This document shows positions 36,875 through 44,502 of a DNA stretch of 64,000 nucleotides, one piece after another; position 1 is the stretch's first letter; each line of letters begins with the position of its first letter. The translations under genes were made by a program, and so were the position numbers. The notes beneath the pieces are model-generated. The model was not told where the DNA came from. It did not search any database and saw only the letters and a program-made list of their open reading frames with translations. Source of the stretch: Prevotella sp. GTDB lineage: Bacteria > Bacteroidota > Bacteroidia > Bacteroidales > Bacteroidaceae. The stretch spans positions 1 to 64,000 of the forward strand of contig JALFPC010000054.1 of assembly GCA_022782305.1 (NCBI GenBank), read 5' to 3'.

Positions 36875-38126
36875 ATTTTTTAAACACTACACATGCATTG
36901 TGGCCACCGAATCCGAAGGTGTTGCTGATGGCAGCTCTCACCTCGCGCTTCTGCGCCTTGTTGAATGTGAAGTTGAGATTATAGTCTATCTCCTCATCAT
37001 TGTCTCCCTCCTCGTGGTTGATGGTTGGAGGCACGATATCATTCTTTACAGCCAATACTGTGGCCATGGCCTCTACGGCTCCTGCAGCACCGAGCAGGTG
37101 TCCTGTCATAGACTTGGTTGAACTGATATTCAGTTTGAATGCAGCATCGCCGAATACCTGCTTGATAGCCTTGGCCTCAGAGATGTCTCCCACATGTGTG
37201 GAAGTACCATGCACATTGATATAGTCGACATCCTCAGGTTTGAGTCCAGCATCAGCCAAGGCGCGCTCCATAACGAGTCTTGCACCCAGTCCCTCGGGAT
37301 GAGAGGCAGTAATATGATAAGCGTCAGCGCTAGCACCCTCGCCCACCATCTCGGCATATATCTTGGCTCCACGTGCCTTGGCATGCTCCAGTTCTTCCAG
37401 AATGAGACATCCTGCACCCTCACCCATGATAAATCCATCACGTGAAGCGCTAAATGGACGAGAAGCGCGTGATGGATCGTCATTGCGTGTTGAGAGTGCA
37501 TGCATGGCATTGAAACCACCTACACCCACTGGGCACACGGCAGCCTCGGCACCACCGCTCAGAATCATGTCGGCCTTGCCGAGTCTGATCAGGTTGAAGG
37601 CATCTGCAATTGCATTACTTGAAGATGCACATGCAGATGTGGTGGTATAGTTAGGACCGTGGAAACCGAAATGTATAGAGATCTGGCCTGCTGCGATGTC
37701 AGCAATCATCTTTGGAATGAAGAATGGGTTAAACTTTGGTCCATCTGCCTCATGCAGGGCAAAATATTTAACTTCGTCTTCGAATGTCTTGATACCGCCG
37801 ATACCTACACCAAACACTACGCCGATGCGATTCTTGTCGATGGTCTCAAGGTCCATACCGCTATCTTTCACAGCCTGGATGGCAGAGATGAAAGCCAACT
37901 GGGTATAGCGGTCCATCTTACGTGCTTCCTTGCGATCGATATATTCGTTAATGTTGAGTCCTTTCACCTCACAGGCAAACTGTGTTTTGAAGTTGGTGGC
38001 GTCAAACAATGTAATGGGAGCAGCACCGCTTACTCCGTTTACAAGATTATTCCAGGTTTCCTCAGGATTGTTTCCCACTGGGGTAACAGCGCCGAGACCT
38101 GTTACAACTACTCTTTTTAATTCCAT
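36864..38126 (-). CDS. fabF: beta-ketoacyl-ACP synthase II
   Basis: A 420-residue condensing enzyme of fatty acid elongation. The active-site Cys is in TTSACASSSNAI, one His in HGTSTHVGD and the second in the region before NTFGFGGHNA. The start MELKRVVVTG (38126) is chosen; the track's 23 extra codons run through the acpP-fabF hairpin. It follows acpP by 95 bp. Confidence 0.96.
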   Translation of the reverse strand: MELKRVVVTGLGAVTPVGNNPEETWNNLVNGVSGAAPITLFDATNFKTQFACEVKGLNINEYIDRKEARKMDRYTQLAFISAIQAVKDSGMDLETIDKNRIGVVFGVGIGGIKTFEDEVKYFALHEADGPKFNPFFIPKMIADIAAGQISIHFGFHGPNYTTTSACASSSNAIADAFNLIRLGKADMILSGGAEAAVCPVGVGGFNAMHALSTRNDDPSRASRPFSASRDGFIMGEGAGCLILEELEHAKARGAKIYAEMVGEGASADAYHITASHPEGLGARLVMERALADAGLKPEDVDYINVHGTSTHVGDISEAKAIKQVFGDAAFKLNISSTKSMTGHLLGAAGAVEAMATVLAVKNDIVPPTINHEEGDNDEEIDYNLNFTFNKAQKREVRAAISNTFGFGGHNACVVFKKYAE

Positions 38127-38135
38127 GATTAATCG

Positions 38136-38206
38136 AAAAAATTTAGCGTTTGACGTTGCTATTGCAGCAAAGGGAAACCCCAATGCCGTCAGCAACCATC
38201 AAACGC
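38136..38206 (-). terminator. terminator-like hairpin between acpP and fabF
   Basis: Minus-strand arms GCGTTTGATGGTTGCT (38206-38191) and AGCAACGTCAAACGC (38160-38146) pair along ~15 bp with one bulged base around a 30-nt loop. TAAATTTTTT follows, with the T-run at 38141-38136. It fits an intrinsic terminator or attenuator that lets only part of acpP transcription reach fabF. Confidence 0.7.
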
Positions 38207-38221
38207 CAAACGCAGAAAATG

Positions 38222-38455
38222 TTACTTGTTATTCTCTATATAAGAGATGGCATCACCTACAGTACCGATCTTCTCAGCCTGATCATCTGGAATAGAGACA
38301 CCGAACTCCTTCTCAAACTCCATGATCAACTCTACGGTGTCAAGAGAGTCTGCACCAAGATCGTTTGTAAAACTTGCTTCTGGCTTAACTTCTGCCTCAT
38401 CAACACCGAGTTTGTCTACGATGATTGCCTTTACTTTTGCTTCAATTTCTGACAT
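38222..38455 (-). CDS. acpP: acyl carrier protein
   Basis: A 77-residue acidic protein with the phosphopantetheine site [11 protein letters not shown]. It carries the growing acyl chain in fatty acid synthesis. It precedes fabF, as in most bacteria, with a hairpin between them. Confidence 0.97.
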   Translation of the reverse strand: MSEIEAKVKAIIVDKLGVDEAEVKPEASFTNDLGADSLDTVELIMEFEKEFGVSIPDDQAEKIGTVGDAISYIENNK

Positions 38456-38507
38456 GATTTAATACTTTAAATTGTTAATAATGATTTCTTGTTTCAAAAT
38501 TCGGGTG

Positions 38508-38539
38508 CAAAGTAACAAAAATTTATTCACTTGGGCAAA
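38508..38539 (-). promoter_or_regulatory. promoter of acpP
   Basis: On the minus strand TTTG (38536-38539), a 20-bp spacer and TTACTTTG (38508-38515; one mismatch to TAnnTTTG), 53 bp before the acpP ATG. Confidence 0.6.
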
Positions 38540-38601
38540 TGTTTTGATAAAAAAATGACCATAATTTGCACAATTACATGTATATTGTGCATTATTTCGT
38601 G

Positions 38602-39612
38602 TTATTTTGACCCTATGACCTCTCTTCTAAGCGGATAATCACCCCTTAGAGATTCGAAATCTTCGGGATGCAACTTGAGTCTTTGGCTATCCTCCAATGG
38701 ATTGTAGAGCGACAGCGAAGTGCCATCATAGGCAAAATCCTCCGGTAGCGATGGTGGCACAATAATCGGCGGTAGCTCTAACTTAAAGAAATTGCATATT
38801 GCTTCCATCACCATGTTGTCGGCATTTACTTTTCCATCTGCCGAATATCCCGCTATATGCGGTGTGCCTATAATAACCTTGTCGAGGAGTTGGCGGTTAA
38901 TATCGGGCTCGTGCTCCCATGTGTCTATCACGGCCTGTCTCACTAGTCCAGACTGCATGGCATCAAGCAGTGCATCGTTATCTACCACTTCTCCCCTGCT
39001 GGTATTGATGATGATGGGTTGCCGCTTCAGGCTCTTAAACCATTTCTCATTGGCCAAATGCCATGTGGCATGCTCTCCCGTGATGGTCAGGGGCACATGA
39101 AAGGAGATGATGTCTGCCTTTTCGGCCATGTCTGCCATGGTCACACCATCGGCTATTCCCTTTGGAGGGTCAGACACCATAATACTCAGTCCCATTGACT
39201 GTGCCATCTCCCTTACCTTCTGTCCTACATGACCGCAACCCACTATTCCCAATGTGATGCGGCTGTCGAGGGGCAGCGATAAGTGCTCCGACAATACCAA
39301 CAGTGCACTCTCCACATATTGCCTCACCGACCCAGCATTGCATCCCGGACAGTTCACCCAACTTATGCCTGCCTCTTCCATATAAGCGGTGTCTATATGG
39401 TCATAACCGATAGTGGCCGTGGCCACCATCCTAACCTTGCTACCCTCAAGCAACTGGCGGTCGCAACGGGTACGGGTTCTCACTATCAGGGCATCGGCAT
39501 CCCTTACATCCTCTGCCGAGATGTTGGTTCCTTTCTTATACACCACCTCGTCGGCAATGGCCTCCACAGCGTCCCTTATATAGGGTATTTTATCGTCTAC
39601 AACTATTTTCAT
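38602..39612 (-). CDS. pdxB: erythronate-4-phosphate dehydrogenase
   Basis: A 336-residue D-2-hydroxyacid dehydrogenase of the DXP-dependent vitamin B6 pathway. It has a Rossmann motif GIVGCGHVGQKV near residue 123, catalytic Arg in INTSRGEVVDN and His in GTPHIAGYSADGK. The short C-terminal domain after ~285 and overall likeness favour PdxB over a phosphoglycerate dehydrogenase. It is transcribed alone, divergent from the DUF4254 gene. Confidence 0.9.
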   Translation of the reverse strand: MKIVVDDKIPYIRDAVEAIADEVVYKKGTNISAEDVRDADALIVRTRTRCDRQLLEGSKVRMVATATIGYDHIDTAYMEEAGISWVNCPGCNAGSVRQYVESALLVLSEHLSLPLDSRITLGIVGCGHVGQKVREMAQSMGLSIMVSDPPKGIADGVTMADMAEKADIISFHVPLTITGEHATWHLANEKWFKSLKRQPIIINTSRGEVVDNDALLDAMQSGLVRQAVIDTWEHEPDINRQLLDKVIIGTPHIAGYSADGKVNADNMVMEAICNFFKLELPPIIVPPSLPEDFAYDGTSLSLYNPLEDSQRLKLHPEDFESLRGDYPLRREVIGSK

Positions 39613-39676
39613 CAGTGCAAAAGTAATAAAAAGACTCCAAAAAACATGGTTGCAATGAGAAAAAATGGAGAAAATG

Positions 39677-39707
39677 TTGGATAATTGAAAAAGATTAATT
39701 AGATTTG
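39677..39707 (+). promoter_or_regulatory. promoter of the DUF4254-GT9 operon
   Basis: TTG at 39677-39679, a 20-bp spacer and TAGATTTG at 39700-39707, 31 bp before the start codon. Confidence 0.6.
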
Positions 39708-39738
39708 CAAATCAAATATTCATATAAATATATATATA

Positions 39739-40344
39739 ATGACATTTACAGAACAATGTAACAGCATCTTCAATCAAGCCATCCGCGACTATCATCTCAC
39801 GGATTGTGTAGACACACCTATCAATAATCCATACCAAAGGGATTCGATAGACCACATCCTCTATACAAAATGCTGGATAGACACCGTGCAGTGGCATCTT
39901 GAAGATATTATCCGCGACCCATATATCGATCCTCTCGAAGCACTCGCCATCAAGAGACGTATAGACCGCAGCAATCAAGACCGCACAGACTTAGTGGAAA
40001 ACATCGACACCTACTTCCGCCAACAGTATAGCGACGTGAAGCCAAATATCGATGCCCGCCTCAACACCGAGAGTCCAGCTTGGGCTATAGACCGCCTTTC
40101 CATCCTTGCGCTCAAGATATACCACATGCAGGAGCAGGTAGACCGCAAAGATGCCACCGCCGAGCATAAGGAGCGTTGCGCCGCCCGTTTGGCCATTCTC
40201 ATTGAGCAGCAGCACGACCTGAGCACCGCAATCCTGCAATTGCTTGAGGATATTGCCGCTGGCAAGATATACATGAAAGTGTATCGTCAGATGAAGATGT
40301 ATAACGACCCAGCCACCAATCCTGTATTGTACAAACAGAAATGA
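39739..40344 (+). CDS. DUF4254-domain protein
   Basis: A 201-residue soluble, mainly helical protein with the family's conserved stretch NRQR/NNPYQRDSIDHILYT near residue 28, WHLEDIIRDP and IDRSNQDRTDLVE. DUF4254 genes are found in front of GT9 heptosyltransferases in Bacteroidota, as here, with a 4-bp ATGA overlap. The role is unknown; the coupling suggests a job in lipopolysaccharide core assembly. Confidence 0.85.
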   Translation: MTFTEQCNSIFNQAIRDYHLTDCVDTPINNPYQRDSIDHILYTKCWIDTVQWHLEDIIRDPYIDPLEALAIKRRIDRSNQDRTDLVENIDTYFRQQYSDVKPNIDARLNTESPAWAIDRLSILALKIYHMQEQVDRKDATAEHKERCAARLAILIEQQHDLSTAILQLLEDIAAGKIYMKVYRQMKMYNDPATNPVLYKQK

Positions 40345-41390
40345 GACGCCCCCATCTGCTTATCATGCGCTTCTCGGCATTAGGAGATGTGGCCATGACA
40401 GTGCCCGTTATCAGGTCGCTGGCATTGGCATACCCTGACATGCGTATTACGGTGCTCAGTCGCCCTTTCGCTAGGGCTTTCTTTGAGGACCTGGCACCCA
40501 ACGTGGGTTTTATGGAGGCAGACCTCAAGATGGAGTATCGTGGTTTCAAAGGACTCAACACCCTTTTCCGCCGCCTTGCAGCCAAACATTTCACCGCCGT
40601 GGCTGACTTCCATGATGTGCTTAGGTCGCGATGGCTTCGCCTTCGCTTCTGCCTTAGTGGCTGCCGTGTTGTGCATGTAGACAAGCACCGCAGCGAGCGT
40701 CGGCATCTCCTGTCATCATCGCGCCGTGAGCTTGTCATGCTACCATCGCCAACAGACTGCTATGTGGAGGCATTGGCCAAACTGGGATTTACTGTTACTC
40801 CCCAATTCCACTCCCTCTTCCCTGCCGAGGGTGGCAATCTCAACCTGCTACCTGCCGCCATAGGACCCAAGAAATCGTATGAGCAATGGATAGGAGTAGC
40901 TCCCTTTGCCGCTCATAGGGGCAAGAGTTATCCGCCCAAGCGCATGTGGGAGGCAATCACCATGATCATCAATCATTACCCTCACGCCCGCATCTTCCTC
41001 TTCGGTAATGGTCCTCATGAGCGTTCCGTCTTTGACCGCTGGACAGCCGAGTCAAGCTGCTGCCTGGCGGTATACCAGCATACCGAGAGTCTTCATCAAG
41101 AACTCATTATCATGAGCCATCTTGATGTGATGATTTCCATGGACAGCGCCAACACTCATCTCGCCTCTCTTGTTGCCATTCCTGTGGTGAGCATCTGGGG
41201 TGCCACCCATCCCTGTGCAGGATTTATGGGATGGGGGCAGTCTGAGGATAATGCCATTCAGCAGGACATGCCATGCCGACCATGCAGCATCTATGGCAAC
41301 AAGCCCTGCTCTCGTGGCGACTATGCGTGCATAGAGTCTATTCCTCCCGTGCGTATATTTAATAAGGTGAAAGAGATTATTTCAGAATAA
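40341..41390 (+). CDS. glycosyltransferase family 9 (ADP-heptose:LPS heptosyltransferase type)
   Basis: A 349-residue GT-B enzyme of the heptosyltransferase family: MRFSALGDVAMTVPVIRSL at the start (nucleotide-sugar-binding GD motif), FPKRM-like YPPKRMWEAI, and SMDSANTHLASLVAIPVVSIWGATHP in the donor site. It probably adds a core sugar to lipopolysaccharide at the cytoplasmic face. Four C-terminal Cys (MPCRPCSIYGNKPC) are notable but are seen in many GT9 members. It overlaps the DUF4254 gene. Confidence 0.9.
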   Translation: MRRPHLLIMRFSALGDVAMTVPVIRSLALAYPDMRITVLSRPFARAFFEDLAPNVGFMEADLKMEYRGFKGLNTLFRRLAAKHFTAVADFHDVLRSRWLRLRFCLSGCRVVHVDKHRSERRHLLSSSRRELVMLPSPTDCYVEALAKLGFTVTPQFHSLFPAEGGNLNLLPAAIGPKKSYEQWIGVAPFAAHRGKSYPPKRMWEAITMIINHYPHARIFLFGNGPHERSVFDRWTAESSCCLAVYQHTESLHQELIIMSHLDVMISMDSANTHLASLVAIPVVSIWGATHPCAGFMGWGQSEDNAIQQDMPCRPCSIYGNKPCSRGDYACIESIPPVRIFNKVKEIISE

Positions 41391-41411
41391 ACATTTCTGG
41401 TCATCAAAGTA

Positions 41412-41756
41412 TTGACAAAAGAAAAAAGACATCTTAGGTTCTTCCGCTATTTCTTTCTGCTGCTGTTTGCAGTTCACTTCGGAAGTATCACCCTGTTTAC
41501 CCATAAACATGTGGTAAACGGTGTGATTATTGTCCATAGCCATATACATAAAGGTGACCATACCCATCCGCAAACTATTTTTGAGACCATCTTCTTCCTG
41601 TCGAAGATTGTGTCTTACGGCGATTGCACACTGCCTGTTATCCCCTCACTGGCATTGCCACTGATAGGCATGCTGCGCATGGTGCCTCCCGTTGAGCACC
41701 TTAAGGCTGCATTGCTCCGCCATTTCTCCCTACGTGCTCCCCCTGCAATGGTTTGA
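41412..41756 (+). CDS. small histidine-rich membrane-associated protein
   Basis: A 114-residue protein beginning at TTG (no in-frame ATG fits better). Residues ~12-30 form one hydrophobic helix. Directly after it comes a His cluster: HKH at 31-33 and HSHIHKGDHTH at 42-52. A second weaker hydrophobic stretch lies near 73-90. No family name is known to me. It starts 22 bp after the GT9 gene and precedes a TonB-dependent receptor by 110 bp. His clusters next to an outer-membrane receptor suggest metal binding, which is inference only. Confidence 0.7.
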   Translation: MTKEKRHLRFFRYFFLLLFAVHFGSITLFTHKHVVNGVIIVHSHIHKGDHTHPQTIFETIFFLSKIVSYGDCTLPVIPSLALPLIGMLRMVPPVEHLKAALLRHFSLRAPPAMV

Positions 41757-41866
41757 ATAATTATCCTGTGGTCGTCTACTTCATTGCCACCACAGAGTGT
41801 TACATTACTCCTCGTCTAAAACGGCAGGGAGCATACGTTAGTATTCAAACCAAATAATCAAAATTT

Positions 41867-44170
41867 ATGAAACCGATATATTCATATATATTGGGAGCAA
41901 TCATTGTATTGCTTCCGCAACTGGCTTATACTCATGAGATACCAACCAAAGACTCCGACGCCAATATCGTTGGACACGTGATAGACAAGCACACCAAGGA
42001 ACATCTCCCCTTCATAACCGTAATGATCAAGGGAACCACCATTGGCACCACCACTGATGCTACTGGGCATTATCAGCTGGTCAATCTGCCTGTGGGCTCA
42101 TTTACATTGGAGGTGTCGGCAGTGGGATACAAAACAATCACACAGCAGGTGACCATCAGAAAAGCCGAGACACAAGAGATAAAGTTTGAGATAGAAGAAG
42201 ACCTTATTTCTCTTGATGGTGTGGTGGTTTCGGCCAACAGAAGCGAGACCACACGCCGTATGGCTCCCACTTTAGTAAACGTGATGAGCATGAAAACCTT
42301 TGAACACACCAACTCCTGCAACCTGGCACAGGGACTCAATTTCCAGCCTGGCGTAAGGGTAGAGAACAACTGTCAGAACTGCGGATTCCAGCAGGTGCGC
42401 ATCAATGGGCTCGATGGTCCCTACACCCAGATTCTCATAGACTCACGGCCCATCTTCACGGCTCTCTCGGGAGTATATGGACTTGAACAGATTCCAACCA
42501 ACATGATAGACCGCGTGGAGGTGATGCGCGGCGGTGGGTCGGCACTTTTCGGTTCGTCTGCCATTGCCGGCACCATCAATATCATCACTAAGGAACCCAC
42601 AAGAAATGCCGCTGAAATATCACATACTATCACAGGCATAGGCGGTGGCAAAGCTTTTGACAATATCACCATGCTCAATGCTTCTATGGTTACTGACGAT
42701 AACAAGAAGGGCATAGCCATATTCGGACAAAACAGAGAAAGAGTGGGATATGACTATAACGGCGATGGATATACCGAGCTGCCCGAGATAAAAAGTCAAA
42801 CACTGGGCATGCGCTCGTATATCAAGACAAGCAATTATTCTAAACTCTCCTTCGAATATCACCATCTGCAGGAATACAGAAGGGGTGGCAACAAACTAAG
42901 CTTACAACCGCATGAGGCAGACATTGCCGAGCAAGTGCGGCACAGTATCAACACCGGCGGAATATGCTTCAACCTCTATAGTCCCGATGGCAATCACCGC
43001 CTAAGTGCATTCGCTTCGGCTCAGCATATAGACCGCGAAAGTTATTACGGCGGCGGACAAGACCCTAATGCTTATGGCGCCACCAAGGATTTAACCTTCG
43101 TGATTGGATCGCAATACGTATATCATTCAGACAAGTGCCTCTTCATGCCAGCCGACCTCACTGCGGGAATAGAATACAGCCAGGACAATCTTGATGACTC
43201 GCAAAGCGGCTACAATAGGTTCATATCGCAAAAGGCCAAGATAAGTAGTGTCTTTGCGCAAAACGAATGGAAAAACGACAGATGGGGGCTGCTCATCGGC
43301 GGACGTCTCGACAAACATAGCATGCTCGACAAACCCGTGTTCAGTCCGCGCGCCAACCTGCGTTTCAATCCCACCAAGGATATTAATCTACGCGCAAGCT
43401 ATTCGTTCGGTTTCCGCGCACCACAGGCTTTCGATGAGGACCTACACATAGAAAACGTTGGCGGTACAGTGTCGATGATTCGTCTTGCCGACAATCTGGA
43501 AGAGGAGAAATCACAAAGTCTTAGCCTTTCGGCGGATATATACCATAGTTGGGGCAATTGGCAGGGAAACCTGCTCGTTGAGGGGTTCTATACCGATATC
43601 AGCGATGTGTTTGCACTAACTGAGATTGGCATTGATAATGGTGTTATCATACTGGAGCGCGGCAATGAAACGGGCGCCAAGGTTTATGGTATTACCCTTG
43701 AAGGCAAACTGGCATGGCGCAACAAATGGCAACTGCAAGCTGGCATGACCATGCAGCGTGCCCAATACAAGGAGTCGCGCTCATGGGACAATGGTGGTGT
43801 GGACAAAGAGAAAAGGATGTTTCGCACTCCCGACACATATGGATATTTCACCATGACATATTCTCCTGTCAAGGCATTCAACATAGCTCTTTCAGGCACA
43901 TATACAGGTTCCATGCTCATTGAGCACCATTCGGGATATATAGCCGCCAACCGCACAGAGAAAACAAATCAATTCTTAGATATGACACTGAAAGCATCTT
44001 ATGATTTTGCCCTATATAAAAACACAACCCTACAATTGAATGTCGGTCTGAATAATATCTTCAATGACTACCAGAGTGATTTCGATAAAGGTGCCGACAG
44101 AGACTCAGGCTACATCTATGGGCCAGGCATACCCCGCTCCTTCTTTGCAGGAATAAAGATCAGTTACTGA
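41867..44170 (+). CDS. TonB-dependent outer membrane receptor, CirA/BtuB-like
   Basis: A 767-residue receptor: signal peptide, a carboxypeptidase-like regulatory domain at ~35-110 (NIVGHVIDKHTKEHLPF), plug domain at ~125-245 and a 22-strand barrel ending in an aromatic-terminated strand (FFAGIKISY). The plug carries a CxxC pair at Cys169/Cys172 (NCQNCGFQQVRINGLDG). It lacks the SusC-type extension and a SusD partner, so it is a small-ligand receptor, probably for a metal complex, haem or cobalamin-like cofactor. The His-rich gene just upstream makes a metal the leading guess. It ends at a hairpin. Confidence 0.88.
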   Translation: MKPIYSYILGAIIVLLPQLAYTHEIPTKDSDANIVGHVIDKHTKEHLPFITVMIKGTTIGTTTDATGHYQLVNLPVGSFTLEVSAVGYKTITQQVTIRKAETQEIKFEIEEDLISLDGVVVSANRSETTRRMAPTLVNVMSMKTFEHTNSCNLAQGLNFQPGVRVENNCQNCGFQQVRINGLDGPYTQILIDSRPIFTALSGVYGLEQIPTNMIDRVEVMRGGGSALFGSSAIAGTINIITKEPTRNAAEISHTITGIGGGKAFDNITMLNASMVTDDNKKGIAIFGQNRERVGYDYNGDGYTELPEIKSQTLGMRSYIKTSNYSKLSFEYHHLQEYRRGGNKLSLQPHEADIAEQVRHSINTGGICFNLYSPDGNHRLSAFASAQHIDRESYYGGGQDPNAYGATKDLTFVIGSQYVYHSDKCLFMPADLTAGIEYSQDNLDDSQSGYNRFISQKAKISSVFAQNEWKNDRWGLLIGGRLDKHSMLDKPVFSPRANLRFNPTKDINLRASYSFGFRAPQAFDEDLHIENVGGTVSMIRLADNLEEEKSQSLSLSADIYHSWGNWQGNLLVEGFYTDISDVFALTEIGIDNGVIILERGNETGAKVYGITLEGKLAWRNKWQLQAGMTMQRAQYKESRSWDNGGVDKEKRMFRTPDTYGYFTMTYSPVKAFNIALSGTYTGSMLIEHHSGYIAANRTEKTNQFLDMTLKASYDFALYKNTTLQLNVGLNNIFNDYQSDFDKGADRDSGYIYGPGIPRSFFAGIKISY

Positions 44171-44194
44171 CATCTATTCCATCAGTAATTATCT

Positions 44195-44240
44195 GAAAAC
44201 CCACGGAGCATGCTATTAAGTCATGCCTCCATGGGTTTTC
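44195..44240 (+). terminator. hairpin after the TonB-dependent receptor
   Basis: Arms around GAAAACCCA/TGGGTTTTC and GGAGCATG/CATGCCTCC pair over ~17 bp with a one-base bulge and mismatch. It lies 24 bp past the stop. There is no long U-tract, so it may act as a bidirectional barrier between this gene and the convergent mannan locus. Confidence 0.65.
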
Positions 44241-44436
44241 AAACATATTCATCAATATTTACGAGTCCTGCCCTGATGGCATATTTTGTTGCCTCGTATG
44301 TGGTGTTGACACCTACTCTTGCGATACAGGTTCTTATTGTGGGTTGTGATGGTATCCTCGCCTTAAAAGCCAGCGAATAAAGTATTTGTTTATGTAAAAA
44401 TGTCAATGACAACATCTGGCATACCACCCTCCACAA
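44239..44436 (-). pseudogene. remnant of a LuxR-type DNA-binding domain
   Basis: The minus-strand ORF ends in GVNTTYEATKYAIRAGLVN, which resembles the last helix and tail of NarL/LuxR response regulators of Bacteroidota, preceded by a shortened PTIRTCIARV segment. The upstream receiver domain and first helices are missing and the recognition helix seems to lack several residues. It reads as a decayed C-terminal fragment of a regulator gene. Recognition is by eye only. Confidence 0.5.
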
Positions 44437-44502
44437 AGTATATGTGATATAAAAGGTGTGGAGATGGTGGCATGCGAAGAGGTTGATAAGAATATTACAC
44501 TT

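Larger units (their letters stand above)
44171..44502. other. 332-bp gap between the receptor gene and the mannan locus
   Basis: Holds the hairpin at 44195-44240 and the LuxR-like remnant at 44239-44436. Nothing further is recognisable in 44437-44502. Confidence 0.7.

Noticed and set aside
41757-41866. Cobalamin riboswitch upstream of the TonB-dependent receptor
   Set aside because: The 110-bp gap is too short for the usual fold and I see no B12-box-like sequence, only inverted repeats.
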